DNA of 64,000 bases, taken from contig CM067506.1 of NCBI GenBank assembly GCA_034509495.1, positions 16,462,528-16,526,527 of the forward strand. Direction: 5' to 3'. The notes beneath the pieces are model-generated. The model did not search any database. It saw only the letters and a list, made by a program, of their open reading frames with translations, and was not told where the DNA came from. The position numbers were made by a program, and so were the translations under genes. Origin of the DNA: Acestrorhynchus altus. Its lineage: Eukaryota > Chordata > Actinopteri > Characiformes > Acestrorhynchidae. The first letter of the stretch is position 1. Every line of letters begins with the position of its first letter. Positions 25,436 through 38,215 of this stretch are shown one piece after another.

Positions 25436-26659
25436 ATGCAGAATTTTGGACAGTCCTGGTCACATTTGTTGATTGTCTTACGTAAAAAATTGAACAAATC
25501 CACACTTCACTTAAAATGTATATTTTTTGCATATTTTAGTATATATTCATTGTATTAATTGCCATTCCTATTAATTAATTCCTTGTGGTTGTATTTATAA
25601 TTTTACAATTTGAACAATAATAATATATTTATTATGCCATATAATGTAATGTAAATTAAGCTACTAAAGAGTAATTGTGTAATAAAATGCCTCTGTGTAG
25701 TTATGTATTATGTGGGTTGTGGGTCATTCTCAACATTGCATCATGTACACTGTTACACCACTCAGAATCCAAAATAAACATTATTTGGTTGATGCAATTC
25801 ACTGAAGATGAGCTTATACTAGAATGTCATACTCACACTACTCAGACACTCTAGTGGTCCAGAAGGCAAAAAACATAGCAACCGAACACAGTGTATGTGC
25901 TGTTTCAGACTAAATTTCAAACATGATTGTATCAGATTCCTGCCAACTTTGCAAGAGAAGGACAAAAACTATAAAAAGAATAAAAAGTCATTTGGTACAT
26001 TTCTATTGGTCCACTCACCATAAAATTTTGACACAATGTAAAACAGCTGCCAGATGTTAAACAAAATATGAGGCAAGGATTTTCCATGACACAGACTATA
26101 TATAATATATCATATATGTGCGCATGTGTGAAAGAGCATGTGTAAGTGTGTCACTGGCAAGTGTGTCATGGACTGACCTGATAGTTCCTTCACCTGCCGT
26201 GTGCGACAGTTAGATGTCAGTGTTGATATGGCTATTTTGGACGGCTCCCTCTCAGCGTGAGCGATAGAGGCAGCACAAGCTGTCTCCTCTGAAGCTCAAC
26301 CTTCCTCTCGCTCTCACTCACTGATAGACCAGGAGCGGTGGGACAGTGATGGATGCTGTTCCCCCGCAAAGAGCAAAAAGTCGACTTTTCAGGAGGATGA
26401 GGGGGACAGCTCTGCTCTGTCAGAGAGCAGAAGAGAGAAAGTGCATGAAGAAGCTCCTGTGACTCCACAGGCTCAGCTAGAAACGGAGGCTGGAGAGTGA
26501 ATGAGTAAATGCATTAGAGAATGAATGAGTGTGTAAGCACATTATTCACCCCTGCGCAATTCCTGGTAATGAAGGTGTGTGGGCCGACTGCACTTATTCG
26601 TTTTAAACCTTTATAGGGTGAGTTATGAGCCCAGCAGATCACCCAGATGTTGGAGAGGG

Positions 26660-26660
<1 letters not shown>
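25436..26660. other. Gene-free stretch
   Basis: A moderately GC-rich patch at 26200-26480 has no clear exon structure. No repeat family was recognised. Confidence 0.35.

Positions 26661-26662
<2 letters not shown>

Positions 26663-26694
<32 letters not shown>
26663..26694. repeat. (GA)n microsatellite
   Basis: 16 GA units. Confidence 0.95.
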
Positions 26695-26699
<5 letters not shown>

Positions 26700-26814
26700 A
26701 AGGGAAGGAAAAGGGCAGAGAGGTTGGAGTATGACAGGAGATGGATATGGAGATATACAGGTTGTTATGTTAAGTGTAGTTGAGTAAAGTTTCCCATGAC
26801 ACAGTATTGCAGTC

Positions 26815-27205
26815 AGGCCGTAAGTATGTGGACAGTAACAAAATGTTCCTAAATTTGCCTCTGTACGCCACCACTATAGATCTGAAATGAAGCAATTATG
26901 AATTAGCCTCTATTTTCACAGACTGAAAAGTAATTGGACAAACAGTCATTTTTACATTATTTGCACTCATTGTGCTGGAACTCACCAAAATGCTGTTTGT
27001 TTGTTGAGCTTTGCCAGACCTTTACTACCATTACCTTCAATTGTCGTCCGTTTGTAGTTCTGCAGTGAAAAACCTGCTCAGTCGGACTCGGCCCTTAAAG
27101 AACATTCCATTTCTTTGCATTACTAAGCTCTTGGGTTACTTTTGGATCTTGGATCATTATCCATCTGCTCTGTGATGCGCTATCCTGAAAGTTCTGCAGC
27201 ATCTG
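26815..27205 (-). mobile_element. Fragment of a second Tc1-like family
   Basis: Phrases typical of a fish Tc1 family in reverse orientation appear in order: 'tttgcctctgtacgccacca', 'agatctgaaatgaagcaat', 'aaaagtaattggacaaa', 'ctgctcagtcggactcgg', 'cattccatttctttgcatta' and 'gatcattatccatctgctct'. Several deletions separate them. It adjoins the nested block at 27206-28378. Confidence 0.7.
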
Positions 27206-28378
27206 ACACCATTCTACACGCCAGACATGAGCATTGAGCTGTGGAGCAGTGGAACTGTGTTCTCTGGAATGATGGCGCTCCACACAATACTTTTAGAATG
27301 AGTTGGGGATGAAGTGGGGTGATATTCATCAACCGTCCTGACATTACTAATTCTCTTGTCATGAATTACAAGACTGATCTTGGGAACATTAAAGATGAGC
27401 TGTGCTGCTGCATTTTGGATCAGTTGCAAGGGTCTGATGGCATGCATAGGCAGTCCAGCTAGAAGGGAGTAGTCTAGTCTTGAAAGGACAAGAGACTGAA
27501 AGGGTCGAAGTCTCCTGATGTGGTAAAAGAGAAATCTACATGATCGAGTCAGGTTTGCAATATGAGCTGAGAACGATAACTGGTAACATCCACAACTACA
27601 CCAAGGCTCTGTACTTTTGCCGATGGAGTGATCAGTGTTTTCAGGGGACGTAGCAAGACCATGGTGAGGACCAGTGGTTCCAGGGATGTATAGCAGTTCA
27701 GTCTCGCTGGGGTTGAGTTTTAGGTTATGGGTAGCGATCCATGATGAGACGTCAACGAGGCATACTGAGATGCAAGATGAAACCTGGATGTAAGAAGGTG
27801 GGAAAGAGAGGATGAGTTGAGTGCCATCAGCATAGCAGTGGTAAGAAAACCCATGCGAGGATATTACTTTCTCCAAGTGAATGAGTGTAGAGAGAGAAGA
27901 GAAGAGGACCAACCACTAAGCTTTGTGGAACACCAGTGGAGAGTCTGCATGGAGCAGACTGCCATGTTACCTGGTAAGAACGCTCCTCCAAGCACAATGC
28001 AAACCATCATCATGCAGAGATAGTGATTCCAAGTCTAGTGAGAACCGAAAGGAGGATCTTGTGGTCTACCATGTGAAAGGCTGCAGAGAGGTAAAGGAGA
28101 GCAGAGCAGATGATATTTTAGCTGATCTTGCTTTTGATCTTTTGCTGAGTTTTTCAGTGACAGCGATGAGAGCAGTCTTTGTTGAGTGTTCCGGTTTGTT
28201 GAGTGCTGTGAGATTGGTTTCTCACAGCAATGCTCCAAAATCTAGTAGAAAGTTTCCCCTGGACAGTAGAGAGAGTTACTCCAACCAAGACAGGATACTC
28301 TTTTTATTAGTCTATATTTCAGAAGAAACAGTGAATGAGCAGGTGTCCCAATACTTTCGTCCATATAGTCTAACTCTG
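27206..28378 (-). mobile_element. Non-autonomous family M copy split by a LINE insertion
   Basis: Family M text occurs at 27206-27362 ('tgtggagcagtggaactgtg', 'gagttggggatgaagtgggg') and resumes at 28200-28378 ('gctccaaaatctagtagaaa', 'aatgagcaggtgtcccaata', 'ctttcgtccatatagt'). The 838 bp between are LINE reverse transcriptase in the same orientation, so a LINE landed in an older family M copy. Confidence 0.7.
27363..28199 (-). mobile_element. L2-type LINE fragment, reverse transcriptase relic
   Basis: On the minus strand a long frame (27912 down) reads as the C-terminal part of a non-LTR reverse transcriptase. It includes FSYHCYADG (the YADD active site with its second Asp changed to Gly), then NLKLNPSETELLYIPG, then LSFSAHIANLTRSCRF, then LVLSRLDYSLLAGLP and PLQLIQNAAAQLIFN. 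These are the usual blocks of L2/Rex-like elements. The altered active site and truncation mean it is inactive. Confidence 0.85.
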
Positions 28379-28679
28379 TATCCTTCAGAATGTATCACAC
28401 TACTTCTATTAGCAGTCAAATGTTCAGTTAAAAACAGTGATAATAAATATCAGTGCTACTGGCAGCTATACATACTACTCTCATCATCAAAAAATAGTTG
28501 CACTGGTATGTGGAAGGAAGATAAATGACACAGGAACAATAAATGATATGGGCTGATATGGGCAATATTTATTGAGCTACACGTACAGAAGCAGTCTCTC
28601 TCAGGTTATAACACAGCGGTTATAACACAGCATGTCTTCGGTTACATGGCATCGGTTATAACACAACATGTCAGACCTC

Positions 28680-29110
28680 TCAGAATGGAATTGCAGAGGT
28701 TCCTAATGGTGTCCTACTATAATCCATCCCATGCATCTTGAATGTTCTCACTCAGTTCCCGCAGATTTTGCATTTGGGGATATGACTGGCCGTAGCATGG
28801 TATCTGCGTCTTGAAGGCAAGCTCTTGAGATGGCAGTATGTGGATGAACCTTGTCCTGTTGGAGTGTGTATTCAGAAAATGTTGGGTCACTGGTTGCTGG
28901 ACGTCATTAACATAACGCTGGACTGTCAAAGTGTGCCAAAGGCGATCTGGCATTGTACGAAAGTGCAGACCACATGATGACACCAGGTGTGTGATATGAC
29001 AACAAATTGCAGATTTTGAATTTGTTGGTCATCTCCATCTCTAAATATGACCTGCTGCCCTACTGAATAACTCCAGGACAGTGGCACAGTATCATTGCAA
29101 TGGTGCATTG
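28680..29110 (-). mobile_element. Relic of a third Tc1-like transposase
   Basis: The minus strand around 28983-28717 reads LTVQRYVNDV and later NLRELSENIQDAWD. These positions match the 'LTAQRYRDEI' and 'SPDLNPIEHLWD' blocks of Tc1-like transposases, but the catalytic residues are eroded. Confidence 0.55.
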
Positions 29111-29589
29111 CAATCAGTTGATTCCTTCTGGTTGCAACTATTTTTTTGATGATGAGTAAAAATTAGTAAAAATATTGTTAAGCACATTTTGTGTGGCATA
29201 GCCTCATTACCACCAAGTTATATGAATTTGGCTGTTTGTGTCAGGTCTAGTGAAGAACTCAGCATGTTTTCGACACTTTATTTAATTAGAACATTTTTTA
29301 ACACCGCATGTGTTAAATAAGATAACATTTCAGTTAAAAGTTTAATAAAATGTGCTGTTTCTTAACTACATGCACAAATGTGGTAAAAAAAAAAACCCAA
29401 CATCTGATGGTAAATTAACTCTTGCAAAATACAGATGAATATTAATTCTATAAGGGTTCATTTACAACTAAGTTAATATGGAAGCTTCAGCTGTGGTGGT
29501 TCATGTTGATCTTGTTTCCAAATCCTAAACCTAAAATTGAATCCTAAAATGTGTGATGTTATGTTATAATGGCTTGGGAACATACCCAA

Positions 29590-30000
29590 TGCAAAAATTT
29601 TGGGACACCTGCTCATTCATTTTTTCTTCTGGAATAGAGAGTATTTCAACAAATACTTTATATACTTAATCCTGCTTTTGTTGGAGTAACTGTCTCTACT
29701 GTCCAGGGAGGGCTTTCTAGCAGATTTTGGAGCGTTGCTGTGAAGATTTGTTTACATTCAGCAACATGAGAGTTTGTGAGGTCAATATATTTGATGATCA
29801 CAGATTCACCTCATCTCCAACTCACCAACTCATTCAAAAGTTTCAGATGGAGCACCTTCATTCCAGAGAACATCCTTCCACTGCTCCGCAGCTCAATGCT
29901 GTGGGCTTTATACCCCTCTAACCCATGACATTAGGCATGGTGCCATTAGGTTCATGTTTATCTGCTCCAGTGACTCTTATTCTACAGGGAATATTCCTGC
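29590..30000 (+). mobile_element. Copy of non-autonomous family M
   Basis: It begins 'attttgggacacctgctcat' and continues with 'ttggagtaactgtctctact', 'agattttggagcgttgctgt' and 'cattccagagaacatccttc'. It matches the copies at 31.7 and 55.8 kb in order and spacing. Confidence 0.7.
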
Positions 30001-31399
30001 AGGGACTAGACAAGCTGTGTTTGTGCATTTGCATATCTGTGTCAGCAATGGGGGCAAGTTAAAGAAGATGAATGCATTCTTTAGAAGGGGAGTCCAACAA
30101 CATTTGGAAATACAGTGTATTTTTCATGAATGTATACAAATGGAATGTGTTTCAGATATTCTTGGGCTGTAAATATTATGCACTATTTTGCATATTTATG
30201 CGTAATCGGGCAGAATTGACATAACGTGTCCTATAAGTGTATGGTTGCTGTCTCCAAACATGAAAGACATCATGAACAATCACAATTTCTAATGTAAATT
30301 AATGTAACAATACCAAGTGATTTTGGACCATTTCTATTGGTCATATGTTTGTCAGTGTGAAGGACAGCTGATGATACAAGGTTGTGTCTCAGTAGTGGTG
30401 ATATAAGTGGCTGGACAGGTCAGGTCTTCTGAAAACCTTTGTCTCGGATTCTCATTTCCTTCTGATGAGAAAAGCTGGGTATGTGTTTGGAGAATGGAAC
30501 ATGAAAGAGCTACATGTGAGCACACATGGATGTGTGAACGTGTGAGACAGCCTGTGAAAGAGAAGTCATTGTTCCTTGTCTAAAAAAAATAGAAGAGAGC
30601 TTTTCAAGAAGGCTTTCTTCTAAAGCTCTCATCAACACAGCTCCCTCTGCTCTGCTTGCATAGTGAAGTTCTTGGATCTGAAAGGATCTTATTGGTGTAT
30701 TAATCAAATGTGATCTTCACTAAGACACGGTCTGCTGGCTGTGACTTTAATGTTTATGGCCAAAGTTTATAAATAGATAATCAATCAATAATGTATTTTA
30801 GGCAGTAACAACGTTGACTCTGATTTAAGATGTGCTATTATACTGTCTTAATCACTGGGGAGATGAAAAGGTGCTCTTTATAATCTCTATTAAGCACATT
30901 GTTACGTATGGTTATATAGCCATTTTGCTGTATAACTAAAGAGAACCCATTTGCAACATGATTAATGCAATTTCTCTGCCTTCCTGAGACCCACCAACTC
31001 TTTTTTGGCCTCTATAGAAGTCATTTGAACACTAAGCCTAGCACAATTCATACAATCTATTGTACCGTTAGGAGCACATCATGGGCTTTCTAATGATGTC
31101 TCAGTTGTGGGGGTTTGGTCAAAAGAGCACATGGACTTTCTTCTCCAAATGGTGGACATTACAGCTTTCACATTTTATTGCAACAAGGAGGGTAAATGCA
31201 TTTTGGCCAATATTATGTTTCAGTTGTTAATGATCTAATTGTGTTGTCATGTTTCATCATATAGGATTTCCTACTTCAATTTAGTAAGAGTTCAGAAATA
31301 TTCAGTAATTAATAACCCTTTCAAATCATAGCTTTTATTCAATGTTCCCTCTAGTGGACAGCAGTGCAAAAGTAGTTTGCAAAATCACTAGTTAAAACA
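30001..31399. other. Gene-free stretch
   Basis: AT-rich DNA with no recognised repeat or exon. Confidence 0.4.
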
Positions 31400-31580
31400 G
31401 CTCTGGAGGCTGCTCTTCCTCTGACACAGAACAAATGCAACTGATTCAGAAACTAACCAGTTAAAATAACCTGTAGGCAGAGCTTTAGAAATGTGTGTCT
31501 GTTCCTCTGAGATTATTATGTGGCCGAAAGGTGTGTGATTCACTCTGAGGTTTTGTTGTTTCTTTTCAAAATATCACAGT
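31400..31580 (+). repeat. Half copy of the foldback family seen at 50285-50640
   Basis: It shares 'gtaggcagagctttagaaa', 'aaaggtgtgtgattcactct' and 'gaggttttgttgttt' with 50345-50440 in the same order. The opposite arm is not present. Confidence 0.6.
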
Positions 31581-31734
31581 TTCACAGTATCACAATATCA
31601 CATATTATAATTCACAATTCTTTTTGATTTTTTAAATATTCTATTTAACAGTTTTAATTGCCCATAAACAGTTTCTGTGTTTAAACAAATGTTTTTTTTC
31701 TGTAGCACACTACAGGTTTTTAACCTGAAGCACA

Positions 31735-32110
31735 CTAAATGGAAAAAGTAATGGGACACCTCCTCATTTATTGTTTCTTCTGAAATAAGGTATTAAAAAG
31801 CTGCTTTTGTTAGTATCTGTCTCTCCTCTCCAGTGAAGACTTTCTGCTGGATTTTGGAGCATTGCATTTGAATGCATTCAGTGACAAGAGAATCAGGGAG
31901 GTCAGGATTTTAGGTGAATACCACCCCAACTCATTCCCAACTCTCCAAATCATCCCAGAAGTACTGGCTCAAGCACCATCATTCCAGAGATGCACAGTCC
32001 CACTGCTGCAGAGATCCATGCTAGGGAGATTCATACCCATCTAACCCATGTAACCCATGTATTAGGCAGGGTGTGGATATGTTCTGTTTTTTTTCTGCTG
32101 TGTCCTATTC
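31735..32110 (+). mobile_element. Copy of non-autonomous family M
   Basis: It contains 'aatgggacacctcctcattt', 'tctgctggattttggagcat', 'caccatcattccagagatg' and 'ctaacccatg', collinear with the other copies. Confidence 0.7.
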
Positions 32111-32937
32111 TATTGGCACTACATCAGAAGCAGTGTGTGTGAATTTGCAAATCTGTGTCAGCAGAATGTACCTGAATGGATTCATTAGAATTAGAGCACG
32201 TTTAAACCGTTTTGCGTTCAGCTAATGATTATGTTTATTATAAATTAATCTGATTAATATTTTCCTCCATTAATCGATTGATGGATTGTTTAAAACTCTA
32301 AAATAGTAAGAAATTAGTGAGATTCTCTATTTGGTTGCATTCATTTTCAATACCAGTATTATGCAACAGTATGATAATCACCAATGTATATACCACAGTA
32401 TACCTAAAACCAGTATAACACTGCAACTCTGGTCAGAGTTCGAGCTTTCAAGAGATGGAGCAGGGTTAGATCATAGAGCAGAAAGGCGAAAGACCTCAGT
32501 TTTCTAGAAGCCTGAGCACACACAAAGTTATGATCGCCACTGTTCTTTATGGATAAAAAGGTTTAAGCCAGAGCTCTGATATTGTTTGGTTTTACAATGT
32601 CTAGAAAGGTAAATGAGAGCATTTTTGTTTAACCGACACACATGCATTACACAGCCAGTTAAAGCTTGGTTTTGTAAACGATGGACCCTGTTGATATATA
32701 ATTATTAATACATTTGTTAAGAGTGCATAACACTGCACCATCCTTTATTAATTATGTTTTAACCTTGTTGTGGAGGAAAATACTTTGGAGGAAAACCACC
32801 AAGACAGGAGGCCTTCTAGGTAATCCAAATGAGCAGGTGTTTGAAAAGAAATTAGAGCACAGCAGAAGGAGCTTTATCTTTAAGTCTTTAGTCTCAGACT
32901 AAAAGTCTTTTAGCCTTTTAGTGGTTGTAAATGTTTC

Positions 32938-33205
32938 TCTGCTCCAAGTGGCTCAGCAGTCTAATTTGCTTGCACTATTATCCAAGGATTACAAGTTTGA
33001 ATCCCAGGTCATGCTTCTTGCCATCAGCAGCCAGAGTCTGAGACAGCAAAATTGGTCACTCTCTGGGTGGGTAGATGGAGCTCTCTACCCACATCACACC
33101 CTGTGCACAGACACAGGCATCTTAGCTTTTGTATCAGAGATAGGGACCTGACACTTTCCTCTGAGCCTGTTGGCTGCCCAGCAATGATACAAAATTGGAA
33201 TAAGT
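32938..33205 (+). repeat. tRNA-derived SINE, about 270 bp
   Basis: The tRNA-like head has an A box (AGTGGCTCAGCAGT) and B box (AAGTTTGAATCCC). The body carries the fish-SINE phrases 'cttgccatcagcagccagag' and 'ctctctgggtgggtagatgg', and a 'tttcctctgagcctgttggc' region. It lacks a cloverleaf 3' half, so it is a SINE and not a tRNA gene. Confidence 0.8.
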
Positions 33206-36200
33206 TGTTTTTATTGTTCATTAAACTACAAGGTTCATGTAATAAAAAAAAACAAGCAAATTAAACTTTTCTCTAAATGCTTCTCAGGAGGCTGTTACAG
33301 ATATAAGAAAATTATATATTTGGGGGAAACAGGTAGCAGTCAGTTAAACAGTTAAATAGAACACATCTATCCTGCTCCCTGGTGCCCATGCCAAACTGCA
33401 GGGTTTATCATTTCTGGTAATGTTCAGCACAGTCTGAAGATGTCCCTAGCAAACCATTTAAGCTGGACACTGGTGGACCCCACTCTGTGAGGACTGGAAC
33501 TGAAGAACCCTGTTGTGTAGCTTAAATATATAAAGCAGAGACTGTTTAGGCTTTTTAATACTTGCTCAAATGTACAAATCACTGGCCTCTTTTTTACTAG
33601 CACTGTGCAGTCAAATTAGCATTAAAATGCAAATGAATAGTGCAGAACTGTTGAAAAGAGAAAAAGCAAAGAACTTCAACTTTTAAAACTAATTGTGTGC
33701 TAGTCCACATATCAATGAAATGGTGGCCACAAACACTGACTAATGACCCTGGGGGATTGTTATGCACCAGGCCTGAGCTCCTGCAGCCAAGATAATAAGT
33801 CTGACAGTGGAACTGATTGGCATTTGATACCAGAAATACAACTACAATTCTAGGATATTACACAGGGCACAGTCAGAAGTAGGATTGTACCTGTCAGAGT
33901 GCTTCCAGGGGCTTGTGTTTAGTATGAAAGGTAGAAGCTCAGTGAGGGTTTTAAACACAAGGCTTCTGCCTAACTTCAGTCCACTGTCAAATGTAATGTT
34001 GTGAGAAATATTCAAATGTTTATCTGCATAAAAAAACCTGACCTTTGAAGACTAAGTATAAGCTACGTTGCTGTGAAGACATCACGTTATTCTCTATAAC
34101 ATCTTGTACAGCACAGTGTGAGTTTAGTATTGTACACATTTTCTGTTTTTCACACAACATCTTCCATTCCCTTTCTGCGAGTAACACTCAGAGCAAGGCA
34201 AAACTTTTTGAGTGTGGTCTGACTGAGTATGTGTTTGTGCCTTTTTAATTAGACTTTCAAAGTACAGACGGCACGCGCCCAGCTCCACTGGCCCCAGTGG
34301 CGCCCAGGAGCTTCCTGACTGTCCTCAGGGGGGAGGGCATGAGCAACAGCAGGCCTTTTAACAAAATTTATTTGCAGGTTCAGGGTTGTGATTCATCTTT
34401 TTAATGACTGCTTTTCATAACTCTTTATTACTTTCTGATATCTCCCCTCTGATACTTCTGCTTTTTATGTTTTTTTTTTCTTTACTCATGGCTGTCCATG
34501 TCAGCGCCCCTGTGGCCACAAATAAAATGAAGTTGTGATCCCTCTCTGAATGGGCCTCCGTAGTTCAGCAGGCCCTGTAACCTTATTTTTGCATGCAGTG
34601 CACACCCACCTTTGCTGCCTCCAAGCACACAAGAAGCTCAGTGTAATCATTAGTGTATTTGTTACTGTGACCACTGCTTCTTTGCACATCTCTGCACAGG
34701 CATATGAGTGCAGGTATTTGTTATTCCTGCTGGCTTGTTAGTTTGTTTGGGAACAAACCGCTCTCTGAAGAGTCGAGGCCTGATAACTGTCCCACTCACA
34801 ATCTGCATTGTGTGCATGAATTAGCATACATCAGCCGATCGGCTGAATATGTATGTGAGGATGTGGGCGGGTCTATGTGTCAGGACCAATGTGTGTGTGC
34901 GTGTGTGTGCATGCGAGTGTGTGAATGTGTGGCTCAAGCCATCCGGGATCCATTTGCTCGAGCTGATATTAAACTACTTTGTGGTGGCTCAGCCAAAGCA
35001 CTTACACCATGTGCCAGAAACATCTCCCAGCATTTAAAAGCTTTATTTATTTTGCTTAGGCAGGAAAGCTCTTAGTGTGTAATTTGACTGAACAGCTTAT
35101 GAACTATTGGTCTGGAGTGCTGAAGCATCATAAAATCCATGTCTTCAGAAATCTTTTTTTTTCTTTATACTCATTTTTGCTGTTTTTTAGTATCATTGAT
35201 TTAATGTTCGCTATGATTAATTAATACAATTAGAGAACAAGCATGTTTTCATACTGTTAAGTCATACCTATGGAGCTACTAGTGTTAGGTTCTATCTGTG
35301 TTTTGTGGTATTGAGCTTTAAAGATTTATTGAATTTCAAATAGCAACATTTCACACGTTCATACCTGAAAATTTCAGATCCTAATGGTTTCAAAATGTGC
35401 AATATCAAATGTCCTATCAAATATGTAAATGAGGGTTTTTTGGAACAGGTCAAACCCATATAGAACCTTCTTGTCCTAAAAACCCCCTTTGCTTGGAATT
35501 CTAAGGTTCTATCTGGCAGAGCAAAAAAAGAAGCAATGATTTTCAAGAAATGCAACTGTTTGCTTGTTTACTTTATTTGCTTCAAAAGATCATGAAATCA
35601 TGATAATGACATTTCTTTTTGTTCTTTTGTTCTATTTATTTTTTTCAGATAATGTTTAAAGGTCTGGAAACTGGAAATTAATTATTTTATTCTCACATTA
35701 ATGTTTCAGAGGCCTCAAAAACTCAGATATCTATGAAATAAATAGACCTGTCTTTAATGAGTTGTATAGTTTTTGGCCCTTATCCCTCTACAAACACTGT
35801 GTTGCATTCCCCAGAAGAAAAGGTTTGGATTTGAAATTTGAGGATTTGAGGTTTGGATTTTCTTTCAAGTTATTGTTTTAATAACAAAAGGTTAAAGTAA
35901 CACTTTTAAAACTTTAGTAATTTTTGCAAATATGGAAAAATTTGATTGTTTCATTTAATTTTGCTTTACGACACCCAGCCATTGCATACACTTCCACAGA
36001 GCTACCATATGTATAATTCCTCACTTAATATGATTACTTGCTGGAGGGCTGCAGCAGGTGTGTGTTTTATCTGTGTGTGATGTGTTGCGCCTGTACAGTG
36101 TCACTGAGCTTCCTTCATCAGTGGTTTCAAAGGCAAATTTCACTCTTGTCTAGAGCCTGTGCCAGAGCCACTTTAGGCCCATAATAGTAATGCACTGTGT

Positions 36201-36529
36201 GGCAGCCGATCCCAACTGCCCTTAACAGCATGGCCTCGCTCAAAGGCTGCTGTCATCTTAAGTTAATGCCCTCAATATGCCGAATAGGGGAAAAGGGAAC
36301 GTCTCGCCAGGAGACCTATGTTATTGCACTATGTTGAAGGGGATCAAGCATGAACAGCAACAGGAAAACAGCAGTGACTGGTGTGAACATGGGATGCTTT
36401 AAAACACAGAATTCATGAAGTATTAAGCACGCATTAAAGTCAAGTTCATTAAAAACTAATATGTATACCATGAGAAAATATGCTATAGATAATGTAATCT
36501 GACATTGTGCAAACATCTAATCTTCAGAT
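33206..36529. other. Gene-free stretch, possibly with conserved non-coding elements
   Basis: No splice-supported coding exon was found. Blocks near 34260-34460 and 34940-35050 are complex, non-repetitive and contain homeodomain-type AT-rich strings. Conservation cannot be judged from one sequence. Confidence 0.35.
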
Positions 36530-37245
36530 CAGGGGACTTGGAGGACCATGGTAAAACATTTAACTTTGGCCTTTTGAGGTAGTCTATTGTGGATTGTTCC
36601 TCATGTCATTGGTTGCAACACAACCCCAAAGCTTGATTGATTATGTTTAATAGTTGGAGAGGTGTTCTTTTCATACAATTCTGTGCCCTTTGTCTCTGAA
36701 ATATTTCTTGCTCTTCCAGGCATCATCTCTGATATCCACTGTTCCTGTTAACTGCCATTCCCTAATCACATTTTGAACTGAGGAAATGGCAACCTGAAAA
36801 TGCTGTGAAATCTTCTTATAGCCTTCTTCTTTGTTGGGGGCCTCAACCTTTTTCATTTTCAGAGTGCTAGGCAGCTGCTTAGAAGAACCCATGGCTGCTG
36901 TTTTTGGCACACGGTTAGAGGAGTCTGGGTATTTATAAAGCTTTGAAATTTGCATCACCTGGCCTTTCCTAATGATAGTTGTGAACAAGCCTAACAGAGT
37001 AATTAAGGACTGAGACCTCAGTAAAAGTTATCTGAGTACTCAAATCTCCTAGAGTTGCCATACGTTTACATTTTCCTTTCCCTTATCACATTAAAATTGT
37101 ACAATTGTAAAAGTGTTTTCCTTAAACTTTGCTTAATCTTTAACTTTATACCTTTTGGGGATCATTTCATCTTTAACTTGCTTAACTGTTCACAGTAACA
37201 GTAATTTTGACCAAGGGTGCCCAAACTTCTGCTTGCTGATACATT
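36530..37245 (-). mobile_element. Degraded Tc1-like transposon, N-terminal transposase region
   Basis: The minus strand at 36988-36671 reads as the helix-turn-helix part of a Tc1 transposase. SSKQLPSTLKMK is followed by EEGYKKISQHFQVAISSVQN and VIREWQLTGTV, equivalent to the paired-like DNA-binding domain. The catalytic half is absent. The right edge has the terminal phrase 'agggtgcccaaacttctgc'. Confidence 0.8.
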
Positions 37246-37724
37246 TCTGTAGGTACTGTCAAGACTGCAGTAAAGTCTGAATTAAATGGAACTCTTTGGT
37301 GTTTCAGGTGAAAATCAAGATGTGTTTATGAATGTTTTTAGAGCTAGATTATCAACCCTGTTCTTGTTCATGATTCATGTTCATTTTCTTGTCATGCTGG
37401 ATAAAGACTGAGCTGCTATGATAATCAGGATGATTAGAGATATACTGGATTGGATCAGGACATCATTATTTCAAAGATCCTGTTTTTGGACAGCAGTAAT
37501 ATTTTGGTTAGGAAGATTATGTTAAGTTTTAAGTTTTATTCTTAAATAATGGAAATGTAACAAAACTTTGCTACAAATTCTGGATCGTTTTTGCCAATCC
37601 ATCGTGAAATATTGTCAAGCACAGCTGCTGTTTTCAAATATATACCATATTTGTTATTAAAATGGCCAACAATTGACTTTTTGAAATGACTGTACTGTTT
37701 ATACAACTGAATGTATACACAGAT

Positions 37725-38215
37725 CACCCATAATGTTAAAACCACTGAAAAGTGAGGTATTTAGCATTGATTATCAGGTTACAGTGGCATCTCCAATTAC
37801 AACTCTCATTCTAAGCTTCAAAGGATCAGAGACATATCATAGCAGTTAGTTCTTGAAGTTGATGTGTTGGAAGCAGGAAAGATGGACAAGCATAAGAATC
37901 TAAACCACATGAGACAGATCGTGATGGCTAAATGACCAGTGCATCTTCTAAACATCAGGTAGGTCTTATACAGGGGTCAGAACCTACAAAAAAGTGCTCC
38001 AAGGAAGGGCAACCAACGAACCAATGACAGGGTTATGGGCTTACAGATGCTCATTGTCTGGTCTGATTCAACAGAAGAGCTACTGTACCGTAAACTCCTG
38101 AAGATGGTAATGCTGGCTGTCTTGTGTAGTCCATGCCTCAGTGGGTCAGAGTTGTTTTGGTGGCATGAGGGGGGACTACACAATATTAGGCAGGTGGTTT
38201 GAAAGTTATGGCTGT
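37725..38215 (+). mobile_element. Internally deleted Tc1-like element with both ends
   Basis: The left end is 'cccataatgttaaaaccact' and the right end 'aatattaggcaggtggtttg', typical termini of a widespread fish Tc1. Internal text jumps from 'gaagagctactgta' to 'agtccatgcctcagtgggtc' near 38120. This deletion differs from the one shared by the 15.8, 19.4 and 40.2 kb copies. Confidence 0.8.

Noticed and set aside
27214..27912. A host gene encoding a 232-residue protein
   Set aside because: The sequence is a LINE reverse transcriptase fragment with a mutated YADD site that runs on into family M sequence.
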